Position numbers and translations under genes: made by a program
Shown: in pieces, positions 45,701 through 55,580 of the stretch
Position numbering within the stretch: the stretch's first letter is position 1
How the letters are laid out: each line of letters opens with the position of its first letter
Notes under the pieces: generated by a model
The model's input: only the letters and a program-made list of their open reading frames with translations
The model's database searches: none
What the model was told of the DNA's origin: nothing
Origin: Sesamum alatum
Lineage: Eukaryota; Streptophyta; Magnoliopsida; Lamiales; Pedaliaceae
Direction: 5' to 3'
Assembly (NCBI GenBank): GCA_034509735.1
Contig: JACGWO010000012.1
Location: 2,356,001-2,420,000 of the forward strand
DNA: 64,000 nucleotides

Positions 45701-46797
45701 TTTCTCTTCTCATTAACTATATATAGTGGGACTTTTTTTTGAATTTGTTCAAGTTTTGTCATTTTGCCTACTTCTAATTTATTTTTTAGTTTTCTCGATG
45801 AATTTAGCTTCTTTTTGAATTTTCATTTGTTGCTTAATGTTTTTTTCTACTTTCAGGCTTAAGTTTCGAGCATGCTATTTCAAACAATTACAACAAATAT
45901 TTTACTTTTATTTTCATGCGTTTTGCAAGTTTCAAAGAAGCTCTTATTGTGATTATATGATATCCATAATTTCTCATCTCATTTAAATTTTATATATAGT
46001 GAGGATTTTTCTTTTAATTGTTCAGTTTTTGGATCGTACCAAAAATACTTCTATTCTAAATTACTTTTTTACTTTTTTTTTTTATGAATTTAACTTCTTT
46101 TTGAATTTTTATTTGTTGCTTATATATTTTTTCTACTTTTCAAGCATGCTATTTTGCAAACAATTACGATAAATATCTTGTACTTTTATTTTAAAAAGCA
46201 TTTTCAAAATTTCAAAGAAGTCTTTTGAGTTTGAGATTATATGATTCCCCTTCTCTCATCTCATATAATTACATACAGTGAATCTTTTTTTAATTTGCTC
46301 AAGTTTTTGTTACAACCTACTTCTACTTCTAATTTATTTTTTAGTTTTCTCGATAAATGTAACTTATCTTTGAAATTTTATTTATTGTTTAATTATCTTT
46401 TCTACTCCCTTTTTGCATGCTATTTCCAAGCAACTTACAATAGATCTTTTAATATATTTTATGGCGCTTTGCAAATTTCAAATTCTTTTGAGTTTGAGAT
46501 TATATGGATGTCCATCTTTTCTCATCTCATTAATTATATATAGTGAGATTATTTTTTTTAATTTGTTCAGTTTATGTCAGCTTACTTCTAATTCTAAATT
46601 ATTTAATTTTAGTTTTCTCAAAGAATTTAACTTCTCTCTTTTTGAATTTTTATTTGTTGCTTAATGTTTTTTTCTATTTTTCTTGCTTAAGTTTCAAGCA
46701 TGCTTTTCAAACAACTTACAACAAACTCACTTTTTTTTATTTATACTTTATGGGTTTGAAAGTTTCAAAAAAATCTTTTGAGTTTGAGATTACGAGC
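45701..46797 (+). repeat. Tandem array, four units of about 270 bp
   Basis: Units start near 45701, 45970, 46251 and 46517 with TTTCTCATCTCATT-like text. Each contains TATATATAGTGAG, TTTAATTTGTTCA, CTACTTCTAATTTATTTTTTAGTTTTCTCGA-like sequence, TTTTATTTGTTGCTTAAT, AAGCATGCTATTT and TTTTGAGTTTGAGATTA. Spacings are 269, 281, 266 and 280 bp. Divergence is moderate. The ORFs inside are low-complexity F/L/S. Confidence 0.75.
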
Positions 46798-47399
46798 TAA
46801 TATTTCAGTCTATGCATGGGTCAAACAATATATAAGGACAATGAAGTTTTTTACTATATAATAAAAGAATAAAAACGTACAATAATTTTATAAACGTCGA
46901 GATTAGAAGAAGTACATTAATAATTTAAAAATAGTCTCAACAAAAATGAAGAGAAATAATTTTTTTATATATATATATATATATTTATTCCTACATAATA
47001 ATTTAAATAATTACTTACGTTCACAAACAAATATTATTAAGGCAACCCTGGAGTTTCAGGGGCTAGGGGCATATTGAGAAACCATTTAGGTCAAGTCATT
47101 CTTGCCTTTAAGGAGCCCCTTCGATAATTCACCAACATCCAGCGAAACTTAAAGCCTTGCTCCGAGGACTACTGTTGTAGGGTGTCATTGATCTTGACAT
47201 CAGCTAAAAGTCTGGATTGAAACTTGATGTTCAGTTAATCCTCCAGCTCCTTTACGCTCCCCTACAAAGGGCAATTGGAATGTTATCAAAATACCCTCCA
47301 ACAAATCTGTATCTACCTTAACAAGCTTGAAACAAAGATATAACACATTTACAGAGAGGGAAATTAAGCAGCACCATTAATATTTGCTAATCAAGCATA
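46798..47399. other. Intergenic, with an unidentified former coding-like patch
   Basis: An (AT)n run lies at 46968-46984. 47041-47330 is less AT-rich; on the minus strand it gives short coding-like pieces (KFQSRLLADVKINDT, FKFRWMLVNYRRGSLKARMT) separated by stops. I do not recognise them; this is possibly a retroelement fragment. Confidence 0.25.
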
Positions 47400-48266
47400 G
47401 GCTTGTGGATTCCTGACATCCATCTCTAGGGAACAGATGTGGGGTGGTAAAGATCAAATGTATTTTGACATTAGATTCTATTGGTCTCCTAATGTGCGTA
47501 CATCTTTCAATAATGTTGAACCTGTAGTGTTTCATGTTCTTGCTAGCTATGATGTGGCTTGCTGCCACTTTGGCTTTTCCTTCGCATATGCTTGTTTACT
47601 CTGCTTTATGTTGCACGAACTTGCCGGTGCTTTGGTATCATGAATATATTGGCCTTGTTCCTGTGCATATGTGCTGTTCACGTCTACATTCTCGTTGTTG
47701 TTTGCACACTTGCTGGTGCTGTGGTATCGTGAATATATTGATCTAGCTCCTGTGCATTTATGTTGTTCATGTGCTACAGTTCCATTGATTTTACTCTATT
47801 TTTTGCTGGCACCTTGTCGGTGCTTGTGGTACCTGTGAAATATTTTGATCTTGTTCTTATGCATATATGCTGTTCACCTATACACGTGAATAGATGGTCT
47901 TTTGTACAACCCTTTTTTCAATGACTTGGCACATTCATTTTGGCACGATGAAGCTTCAACTTCGTTATAGTGTCACTGACTTTTGTCTTAGGGATACAAC
48001 TTTTTGTTGTAAGAGAGTAGTACTAACTTGTTTATGCTTTCAAACTTTTCACAATTGAAGGCAATAGTACTCCTTGTTTATATGCTTTCACTCTCTTATA
48101 CTTTATGGAAGTAGTACTCCTTATTTACTGCCTTTTTAGATCTCACTAAGGGAGGTAGCTCTCCCTGTTGTAATACCCTATTTTTGACTGATTTTATATA
48201 GAAGGGACGGGTACCCCAAAAGATTCCCACCACCTTCGGGTGCCTTTCTTTTAAAAAAAAAAAAAA
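47400..48266 (+). mobile_element. 5'-truncated LINE 3' region with poly(A) tail
   Basis: It ends CCCTGTTGTAATACCC, a GGGACGGGTACCCC-containing segment, CTTCGGGTGCC and a 14-A tail (48253-48266), the style of plant L1 3' ends. No RT sequence remains. The 5' boundary is uncertain. A three-copy tandem repeat lies inside. Confidence 0.45.
47621..47880 (+). repeat. Three tandem copies of a ~90-105-bp unit
   Basis: Units start at 47621, 47710 and 47814 with TTGCCGGTGC, TTGCTGGTGC and TTGTCGGTGC. Each continues GTGGTATC-like, GAATATATTG-like, TGCATATGTGCTGTTCA-like. Confidence 0.7.
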
Positions 48267-48704
48267 GAACGATATATTTATATTGATTCATTTTTTTATA
48301 GTACTCACTTTCTATATTAAATTTGTCAGTATAGACTTCTTGATATTAATTTGAAGCATTATATTAATTTTGTATTTGTGATCAATAGTTATTTTACTTT
48401 TCATGACATCGAAGTTATGAAAACAAAATAATATATAATATCATTTGGAGCAAAACTTAACTCATTATGTTTGATAATTTATAATCTTATCTTTTGTGAA
48501 AACTAATTTTTTGATTACTTTTTATTATATTTATATCTAATAATAATAGTTTTATTTTTTTATATTTGTACTCCTTCATAGTAATTAGTTACTTGAAGTT
48601 CTGTAATATTCACATTTTTTTCCTTTTGATAATAATTCTATAAAGTGATGATAACATACTATTAACTTTATGATAGAAAATTATATTATACAGTAATATT
48701 TATA
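48267..48704. other. Intergenic AT-rich stretch
   Basis: It contains the diverged partner of the 45547-45640 repeat. No gene is seen. Confidence 0.35.
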
Positions 48705-49027
48705 CTAGTTGGATGTGGCACATTCGATACTTATGCACAAAAAATTTAAAAAATATAAATACTTAATACTATTTACTAAAAATTTTTATTGTAGGAAAAT
48801 TCATATATGAAAATGATTATGATAAAAATAATTTTTGAAAGAGTATTTGAGAAGGATCACAGTGAAAAAAAATAACTATTTTTTTTTAATTATTTTACAA
48901 AATAGGTTTTTACTATTTGTAAAAAGTGGAAATGTGGAAGTTAGTGAGTAGGGAAAAAAAAAAAAAAAAAAGACCATAAAAGGGAGACACCAAAAAGGTG
49001 TTCCCCTTAATATATATATAGTATAGA
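48705..49027 (-). mobile_element. Short Helitron
   Basis: On the minus strand it begins A|TCTATACTATATATATATTA and ends CCAACTAG|T. The 5' interior (AAGGGGAACACC then GGTGTCTCCC) parallels the element at 26706-27298. The 3' hairpin is eroded. Confidence 0.5.
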
Positions 49028-50279
49028 TAATAAGATGATGTAATATTGATATGCAGTTTTGTTACATAGATATTAGCATAAAAAAATATTTTTCTATTAA
49101 AATAATTTATGTTCCATCCAGGCCCATTTATATTTATATTATAAAATTTTTTAAATATAAGTGTACCGCTGAACATGATAGACTTATATTTTTATGACTG
49201 GTTGCTAGTATGTATATATATAAATGAAAATTACCTAAATTATGTCGAAAAATAGAAAAAAATTAAAGAAACGACCAAACATGATCGAGATTGTAGAATT
49301 TCTCAAAAGACGGTGGCCCTCTCACGATAATAGTGGGTGAGGGGTTAGATTTTTTTCGAAAAGACAATCGCATGCATAAGTAGACCACTCCATAACACCT
49401 CTGAACAAGTTATAATCATTTTAAATTTTATCTCCAAATCACGCATTTTAATTAAGCACTACGCTTTTGACTTTTATCGATCCAAGCACTTTTCTAAAAT
49501 ATATCTTCCTCTTGTTCAACATCAATATGAAAAACTTTGTGACGTGAACGGGTCACAAAATGGTTAAACGGACGCAAATGACTATATGACAATTGAGTGA
49601 TAATTAATAAGTACTATATGACTATTGATTTTTCTTTAAGGGAAAACTATTGTTTTTGGTCTTTTAGATTTTACCTAATATTAATTTTAATCTTGTAAGT
49701 ATACCTTATTAATTTAATCCTTTAATTTATCAAATTGATGAAATTTAGTTCTTTGGCTACAAAAAAATTGTTTTTTGGCCGGAACACATAACATGACATG
49801 ACAACCATATTCGACATTTTGTGAGGTGGCAACGCTAATTGGATAAAATTTTAAAAATTCGTAACAAGATGGATTTGAACCCCAATCCAATCGCTTAAAA
49901 TTTATCAATTACTATCATTTGAACTACCAATGTATAATATTTATAACTTTCAAGAACTTTTACATAACTGTAGAATTTAAAACGATAGAATATATATTCA
50001 TATATCTAACAAATATCTTTAAAAAAAGGCATTATTTATATACTTTACATTTTTTTTATGAATTTACTGTATCTAAAAGTACAAATATCTATAAAGAGTT
50101 ACTATATGTAAAATAATTATTTAAATTAGTTTATACTAAAAATTCTATATAAATAATTTTGTATAAAATATATAATATTCAAAATATAATGATATTAAAA
50201 TTAATACATAACCTGTGTAAATACTAGCATATTTATTATTTTAATAAAGATTTATAAATTTTTCAGAACATATAATATA
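49028..50279. other. Intergenic, very AT-rich, with a SINE-like trace
   Basis: Around 49640-49990 there is a MITE-like stretch, and GGATTTGAACCCC (49871-49883), whose complement resembles a polymerase III B box, hints at a minus-strand SINE remnant. No gene is seen. Confidence 0.3.
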
Positions 50280-50655
50280 TAAAAATAAATTTAGAATTGA
50301 GAAATAATTATGTAAATATATATATACATTAGCATAAAAAATAATATATATTTAAAATATATATGTTTTCCTACTAATAATTAATATTGATATAATTTTA
50401 AAAAATTAAAATTAAAATATAAAAATATATTTTATTAATATTGATATTTACATTTCCTGTTAATTATATATAAATTAACAGGAAACATAATAAAAATTAA
50501 TAAAATATATTTTTATATTTTAATTTTATTTCTTAAAAATATCACTATTAATTATTAACAAGAAAATTATATATTTTAAAATTTATATATTAATTTTTAT
50601 ATGTAATATAAAAAATTTATATTTTACCTAATTATTTCTAATTTTTAAAATTTAT
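50280..50655. repeat. Large AT-rich palindrome (about 180-bp arms)
   Basis: The centre at 50453-50485 is a 13-bp perfect stem (TTTCCTGTTAATT and complement) with a 7-nt loop. Pairing continues outward: AATTAAAATATAAAAATATATTTTATTAAT on the left (in two overlapping parts under 20 bases each) mirrors the right arm. Further out, TAATAATTAATA and then GAAATAATTA near both ends are mirrored, at roughly 80 per cent. It is a foldback or MITE-like structure ending at the start of LINE family II. Confidence 0.7.
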
Positions 50656-50842
50656 TGTTGATGAAGAACGAACTGTCGTATGGAGTTCTCTCTGCAGTTT
50701 GGTGCATGGGAGTGGTTGGCCTAGTCGTCTACTAGGATTCTTTGCGGTTTTTGGCGTCTGTTGTTTCTTTGCATGATTTTTTAGTTTTTCCTGGTGGTTA
50801 TGGTCTTTTCTTCATTTGGTTCTGTGTTTGTTTTCTTCGCTT

Positions 50843-52121
50843 ATGGATAGTGAAATTTTGAAGATGGGTAAGGTTCTCTCCCTCATGGATGAGGAAGTGG
50901 CGGACTTCACCATTCCTCAAGCTACTTGGGATCGTGGATCTGGCGGCTCTCACCTTACGTTAGTTGGCAGTTTGATATCTCACAGGTCGGTACATTTTGA
51001 GGCAATGAAAGGGTCCTTGGTTCATCTTATTCAGGCATCTCGTGGAGTGTCTTTTCGTAAGGTATCAGACTCCCGATTCTGCCTAGTGTTTAATCACGTT
51101 GAAGACCTTCGGCGAGTTTTGGACATGTGGCCCTGGATTTTTGATCGTAACTTAATAGTATTTCAACAACTTTCTCCGAAAGAGGACCCCCTCTCATTGA
51201 ATCTTGATTGGTGCCCTTTCTTTGTCCATGTGCATGATATTCCGTACGGGCTGCGTACCATTGATGTTATTCGGTGTCTTGGTAGTAGTTTGGATTCTTG
51301 GTTGGATGACTCGCATATTGAACGTGACGTGTATTGGTTTGAAACGGTACGCATTCGTGTCAATATTAACATTACCTTACCATTGAAACGCGCTCCTTCA
51401 ATTACGTTCAGAGCATGGGGAGGTTGTTGTGGTCCGGTTTTCGTACAAAAGGCTCCCAAACTTTTGTTACTTATGCGGTAAAGTGGGCACATTAGTCGAT
51501 TTTGTGACTTACACTTTCAGGAGAACTTTGTTGATTTACGATGCATGGCTGCGGGCGGCTGGTCCTTTGCGTCGCCTGGGTGTGGCACTGGATGCCCTAC
51601 GTCCGACTTACGTTCAGCATTTTCAGTTGGTGACTGATTCTTCTATACCAGTTCAACTTGGTGCTCGTATTTTTGGTGAATTTGGCAGCAAAAACAAAAG
51701 TGCTGAGGCCTTGGCCTTGCCGGCCGGTGGGATTCACGTGACGTCTCCCTTGCTCCGGGAGCAGTTACGTGATCCTTTGCAGCAGTTGTGTAAGGATAAG
51801 GCGATTATTTGCAGGCAGTTACTGGACGAACAAAGCGCTGCAGATGTTTCGAATTTTGCTGGACAAATAGGCCATGGGTACTCTTCTGGACAGGCCCAGT
51901 TTGAACCGCTGCATTGCCCACACAATTGGGCTGGGTCTTCTTTCTCTCACCCTCTGCTTCTAGATCCTCTGGGAAGTCCGTCTGTCCAAATTGGGCCTGA
52001 TCACTTAGGCCCGATGCAGGTGCAGCCCAGGCTTGTGGGTAGCCCACCTCATGTTTTGCAGGGTCTGGCCAAACCTCTTCAGTTGTTAGGAGTGTACGCG
52101 ATGCGAGTTGGGCCAATTTAG
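50843..52121 (+). pseudogene. LINE ORF1, 5' part: DUF4283 domain and damaged zinc knuckle
   Basis: MDSEILKMGKVLSLMDEE opens a DUF4283-type domain with LVGSLISHRSVHFEAMKG, FRKVSDSRFCLVFNHVED, DMWPWIFDRNLIVFQQL and WCPFFVHVHDIPYGLR. A frameshift near 51390 leads to RFSYKRLPNFCYLCGKVG. The CCHC knuckle is out of frame after its second cysteine: in the alternative frame H and C fall at the right spacing. The frame then returns with YDAWLRAAGPLRR. A proline/leucine-rich segment follows up to the interruption near 52121. Expected role: binding of the element RNA. Confidence 0.75.
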
Positions 52122-52485
52122 ATCATTTTTCGGCCCAACCCGATGTTTGCAGTTTTTAAAAAGCTTAGTCCAAGCCCAATCCGACAATCATCGAAACCGC
52201 AGTTTGCTGTGTAATTGGGTTGGGGCGGGTTTTGCGGTCTTTAATATAGAGTCAATCACATATACAATAAAAAAGGGTAAAGTTCAACTATTCTAAATAC
52301 ATAAATTTGTAATTTCAAAATACATATTTTAAAGTCATAAATAAAATTCTACATACAAAATAAATTAATAACATTCATTGCACGATTCTCTCTCAACCTT
52401 CAAATAACATTTTACAAATTAAAAGCTGCACCGAATTGAAGAATTTGACATTGAAGACTCTTTATGTTTGGTTTTATTTTTAAAA

Positions 52486-53712
52486 GGACAAATTGCATAT
52501 TACCCCCTTGTGTTTTCAAAAGTCAGCTAAAAATTCCCCTATGTTTTGAAAATAGGCAAAAAACCCCATGTGTTTTGCAAAACCATGCACACTTGTCCCT
52601 CACCGTTAATTAAAGTTAACGGCGTTAATTTTTTTTTGCTAAAAGACCGTTATACCCTTATACATTTATATTATTTCTTTTTTTAGTAACAATTGGATCT
52701 TTTTGGATTGAATTAAAGCCGTAGGATCTAATCAATCTATATCAACCGTTAGATCTTAAATTTATAAAAACTCAAAGGTCTAGATTTAGTCTATTTTGTT
52801 ATATTATATAAAAATAAATTATTTTAAAAAATAAAATATTTTATATTAAAATCCACCCAACCCCCAACACCCCCCCCTCCCCGGCCGCCGGCCCACCCCC
52901 ATCCCCGCCACCAGAGGGGGCCGCGTCGCCCCCAGCCTGGGGGTCGCGAAGGCGGTCGCGGCGCCCAGGGCTCATCTGGGTCTGGGCGACCGTCGTCGCG
53001 GTCGCCCAACCTTCATGTGGGGCGACCGCCGTTGCGGTCGCCCATGGGCAGGTGGTCTGGGCGACGGTGACGGTTGCCGTCGCCGTCGCCCAGATTTTTT
53101 TTAATTTTTTTTGATAAATTGATTTTTTTAAAAAATTAAAGATTTTTTTATATTTATATAAAAAATCAAAATTTAAATATTATTTAATGTATAATTTACT
53201 TAAATATATTTAATCTAAATAAATTTTGAATTAGTTAATAATATATCATCATTATAGTTAATTAATATTCATATTCATAAAAATAATTAAAATGTGCTAA
53301 AATTCATATAATGGATATTTTAATTTAAAAATTATTTTTAGTTCAAATATAATTTTTTAGTATTGTAAAATTATTTTAATTAATATATTAAATATATATA
53401 ATTATTAAATATATTTATGTTAGATAGTAATTTAAATTAATCAATAATATCAATTTATTAAAATATAGTTAAATAACAAAAGAAAGAGGGCAAAATGGAC
53501 ATTTGTACCAATAAAATAACCCAAAAAAAGGTCAAATATGAAGCCCACTCGCACATTGGGCGAGTGTTAGACACTCTCCATTAGTTTCTAACGGAGAGGG
53601 GCTTTTTTGCAGGATTTTACAAAATACAGAGTTTTTTTTTGCCTATTTTCAAAATACAAGGGAGTTTCTATCTGACTTTTGAAAATACAGGGGGGTAATA
53701 TGCAATTTTTTC
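52486..53712. mobile_element. Mutator-like TIR element, perfect 9-bp TSD, GC-rich hairpin core
   Basis: The left end GGACAAATTGCATATTACCC mirrors GGTAATATGCAATTTTTTC. The arms stay inverted for about 130 bp (TTTTCAAAAGTCAG and CTGACTTTTGAAAA; GAAAATAGGCAAAAAA and TTTTTTTGCCTATTTTC). Perfect TTTTTAAAA flanks lie at 52477-52485 and 53713-53721. The core at 52855-53093 is GC-rich in an otherwise AT-rich element and contains three hairpins. No transposase is present. Confidence 0.85.
52984..53093. repeat. Three consecutive GC-rich hairpins
   Basis: GGGCGACCG...CGGTCGCCC with a 6-nt loop occurs at 52984-53007 and again at 53020-53043. A third, CTGGGCGACGG (53057-53067) pairs with CCGTCGCCCAG (53083-53093) and has an inner stem GACGG-TTG-CCGTC. 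All stems are perfect. Confidence 0.85.
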
Positions 53713-53843
53713 TTTTTAAAATATTTTATTTTATTTTGTGGAGATAGAAAGAGAAAATAAAGATAAATAAGTGTGTGTTAGAAATAGGGTGTATGTTTGG
53801 GTTTGTGTTTAGAGTTAATTTTAAATAGTGTAAAAAATATATT

Positions 53844-54058
53844 GTATATATTATGTTGTATATTGGAGACAAAAAATATTATTTCTTGTCAAATCATATC
53901 TCTTTAATTATATATTTATATATATATATGTATATAGTAATATCTTTTTTGTATGTATTATGTTGTATATTGGGAGACAAAAATACTGTTCATTGTCAAA
54001 TCATGTCTCTTTTATATATTTTTATAAATATATATATAATAATATTTATTATTTGTAG
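53844..54058 (+). repeat. Two tandem units of 107 bp
   Basis: Both units contain TATTATGTTGTATATTGG, GAGACAAAAA, TTGTCAAATCAT and TCTCTTT. They start at 53844 and 53951. Confidence 0.7.
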
Positions 54059-55148
54059 ATGGATGTATGTATGTATGGGAGAATGTGCCAAAATTACACA
54101 AAACACCCAGTAAAGGTATTTTGGGGAATGTTATGTTTGGTTTTGTTTTCTCACCATCTCGAAGATGAGGAGAAAATGAAACCAAACATTGGGTTTGTCT
54201 CCCTCTTTTATCTCATTTTTATTTCTTAAATTTTGATTATAAAAAGAAGTATCTATTTATATAATAAAACATTATTATTATTATACAATGATAACATATT
54301 ATTATATCATACATACATATTATACTAATTTACCGCCAAGAAAGTGGAGAGAACATTTTATGAGTATTAAAAGACGATTTTTTGTTTTTAATGGAGAAAA
54401 TAAGATAATTTGATAAATTAAATAAAGATTAAAATTATACATTAAAAATATAATGACAGCTTATATATTTTTATTAATCGATTATTTATAAAATTCAAAG
54501 CACTAAAAGACTTGTGTATACTAACTTAATTTATTTGTAGGAATATATAACGTTATGTTCTTTTGGTCTTTTTGTTTCTTTGTATAGTTTAGTTGGAACA
54601 CATTGATAAGCAATGTAAATATATGAGATATTAATTAAAAAGATATTATTTAAAATAAAATAAGATTTAAGATGAATATAAACCATATAATAACAATACG
54701 ATGATGTAAGCTATTATAAATGTTTGCATTTATTATTTATATAAAAAATATAGAAGATTATCAATAACCAATAATTAGTTGAATAATTGATTTCATTTAC
54801 ATATGTATAATTTATACGTATATTATACAATACCAATAAAAAATATCATAATTGTTATTATTGTCTTGAATATAATTTATGTATTATCAAAACTTTTATA
54901 TATATATATATATTTATAAAGAATTCTAGTTTTTTAAATTATTATTATTATTATTATTATTGCGGTCGAGCGCGGTCTATGCGGTCCACATAAGTATAAA
55001 ACCAAACCCGGTTGTGAACTTGTGGTTTTATTTTTACTAGCCCAAGACCAACCCAACTCATCCTTAACCCACTAATCGCGGTGCGATTTTGGGTTGGGGC
55101 GGTTGGTTGGGGCGGTCCGACGGTTTGATTGAACAACCCTAGGAGATG

Positions 55149-55580
55149 ATACGGTGGAAGGGTCTAGGTTTTTTTGACCATGGAGGTTCCTCGACTCCAT
55201 GTTGTTCGGCTGGGGTATCCTCTCCTGCGTCGTCAGCGCAATCTGTTGGATGTTATTTGCCTGATAAGGTATTGACTTTTTTATCTCCGACACTTGTCGA
55301 TGTGCCTCTCTTTGCGCCGATGGGTATTGATTGCCCTTCTCTTTCCCCTGACTCGTTTGGTTCTTGTGCTCGTTGGGGTAGGGGGCGTGGGCTTGGCTGG
55401 GGATGCCGCCCTCTAGGAGGATCTCACTCTTTTTTCCCGGGTAAGAAGCGGCCTCTTCCTTCAACTTTTACTAGGGTGCCGGATTCTCGGCCACCGAAGA
55501 AGCCGAATCTGGGGTTACTGGAAGATACGGATGGTCCGACAATGGCGGAGGTCACGGTGCGGCCCCACCTATCGCCATGA
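55149..55580 (+). pseudogene. LINE ORF1, 3' part
   Basis: An open frame of about 140 codons, rich in P/S/G (FFPGKKRPLPSTF, PPKKPNLGLLEDTDGP), typical of the variable C-terminal tail of plant LINE ORF1. It ends LSP with TGA at 55578-55580, overlapping the ORF2 ATG by the sequence ATGA. Its start has been cut off by the insertion upstream. Confidence 0.6.

Larger units (their letters stand above)
52122..55148. other. About 3 kb of inserted DNA inside LINE ORF1
   Basis: It contains a TIR element (52486-53712), a two-unit tandem repeat (53844-54058), AT-rich filler, an (ATT)n run (54941-54961) and two edge regions with the phrase GGGTTGGGGCGG (52220 and 55090). These edges, and the end TTGAACAACCCTAG, resemble hAT elements (TAGGGTTGTTCAA style), but I found no matching left terminus or 8-bp duplication. 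Confidence 0.45.

Noticed and set aside
46241..46800. Several F/L/S-rich ORFs resembling membrane proteins
   Set aside because: They repeat with the 270-bp tandem unit and reflect T-rich DNA.
55072..55464. Minus-strand ORF of 130 codons
   Set aside because: It is the complement of the LINE ORF1 tail and shows no independent features.
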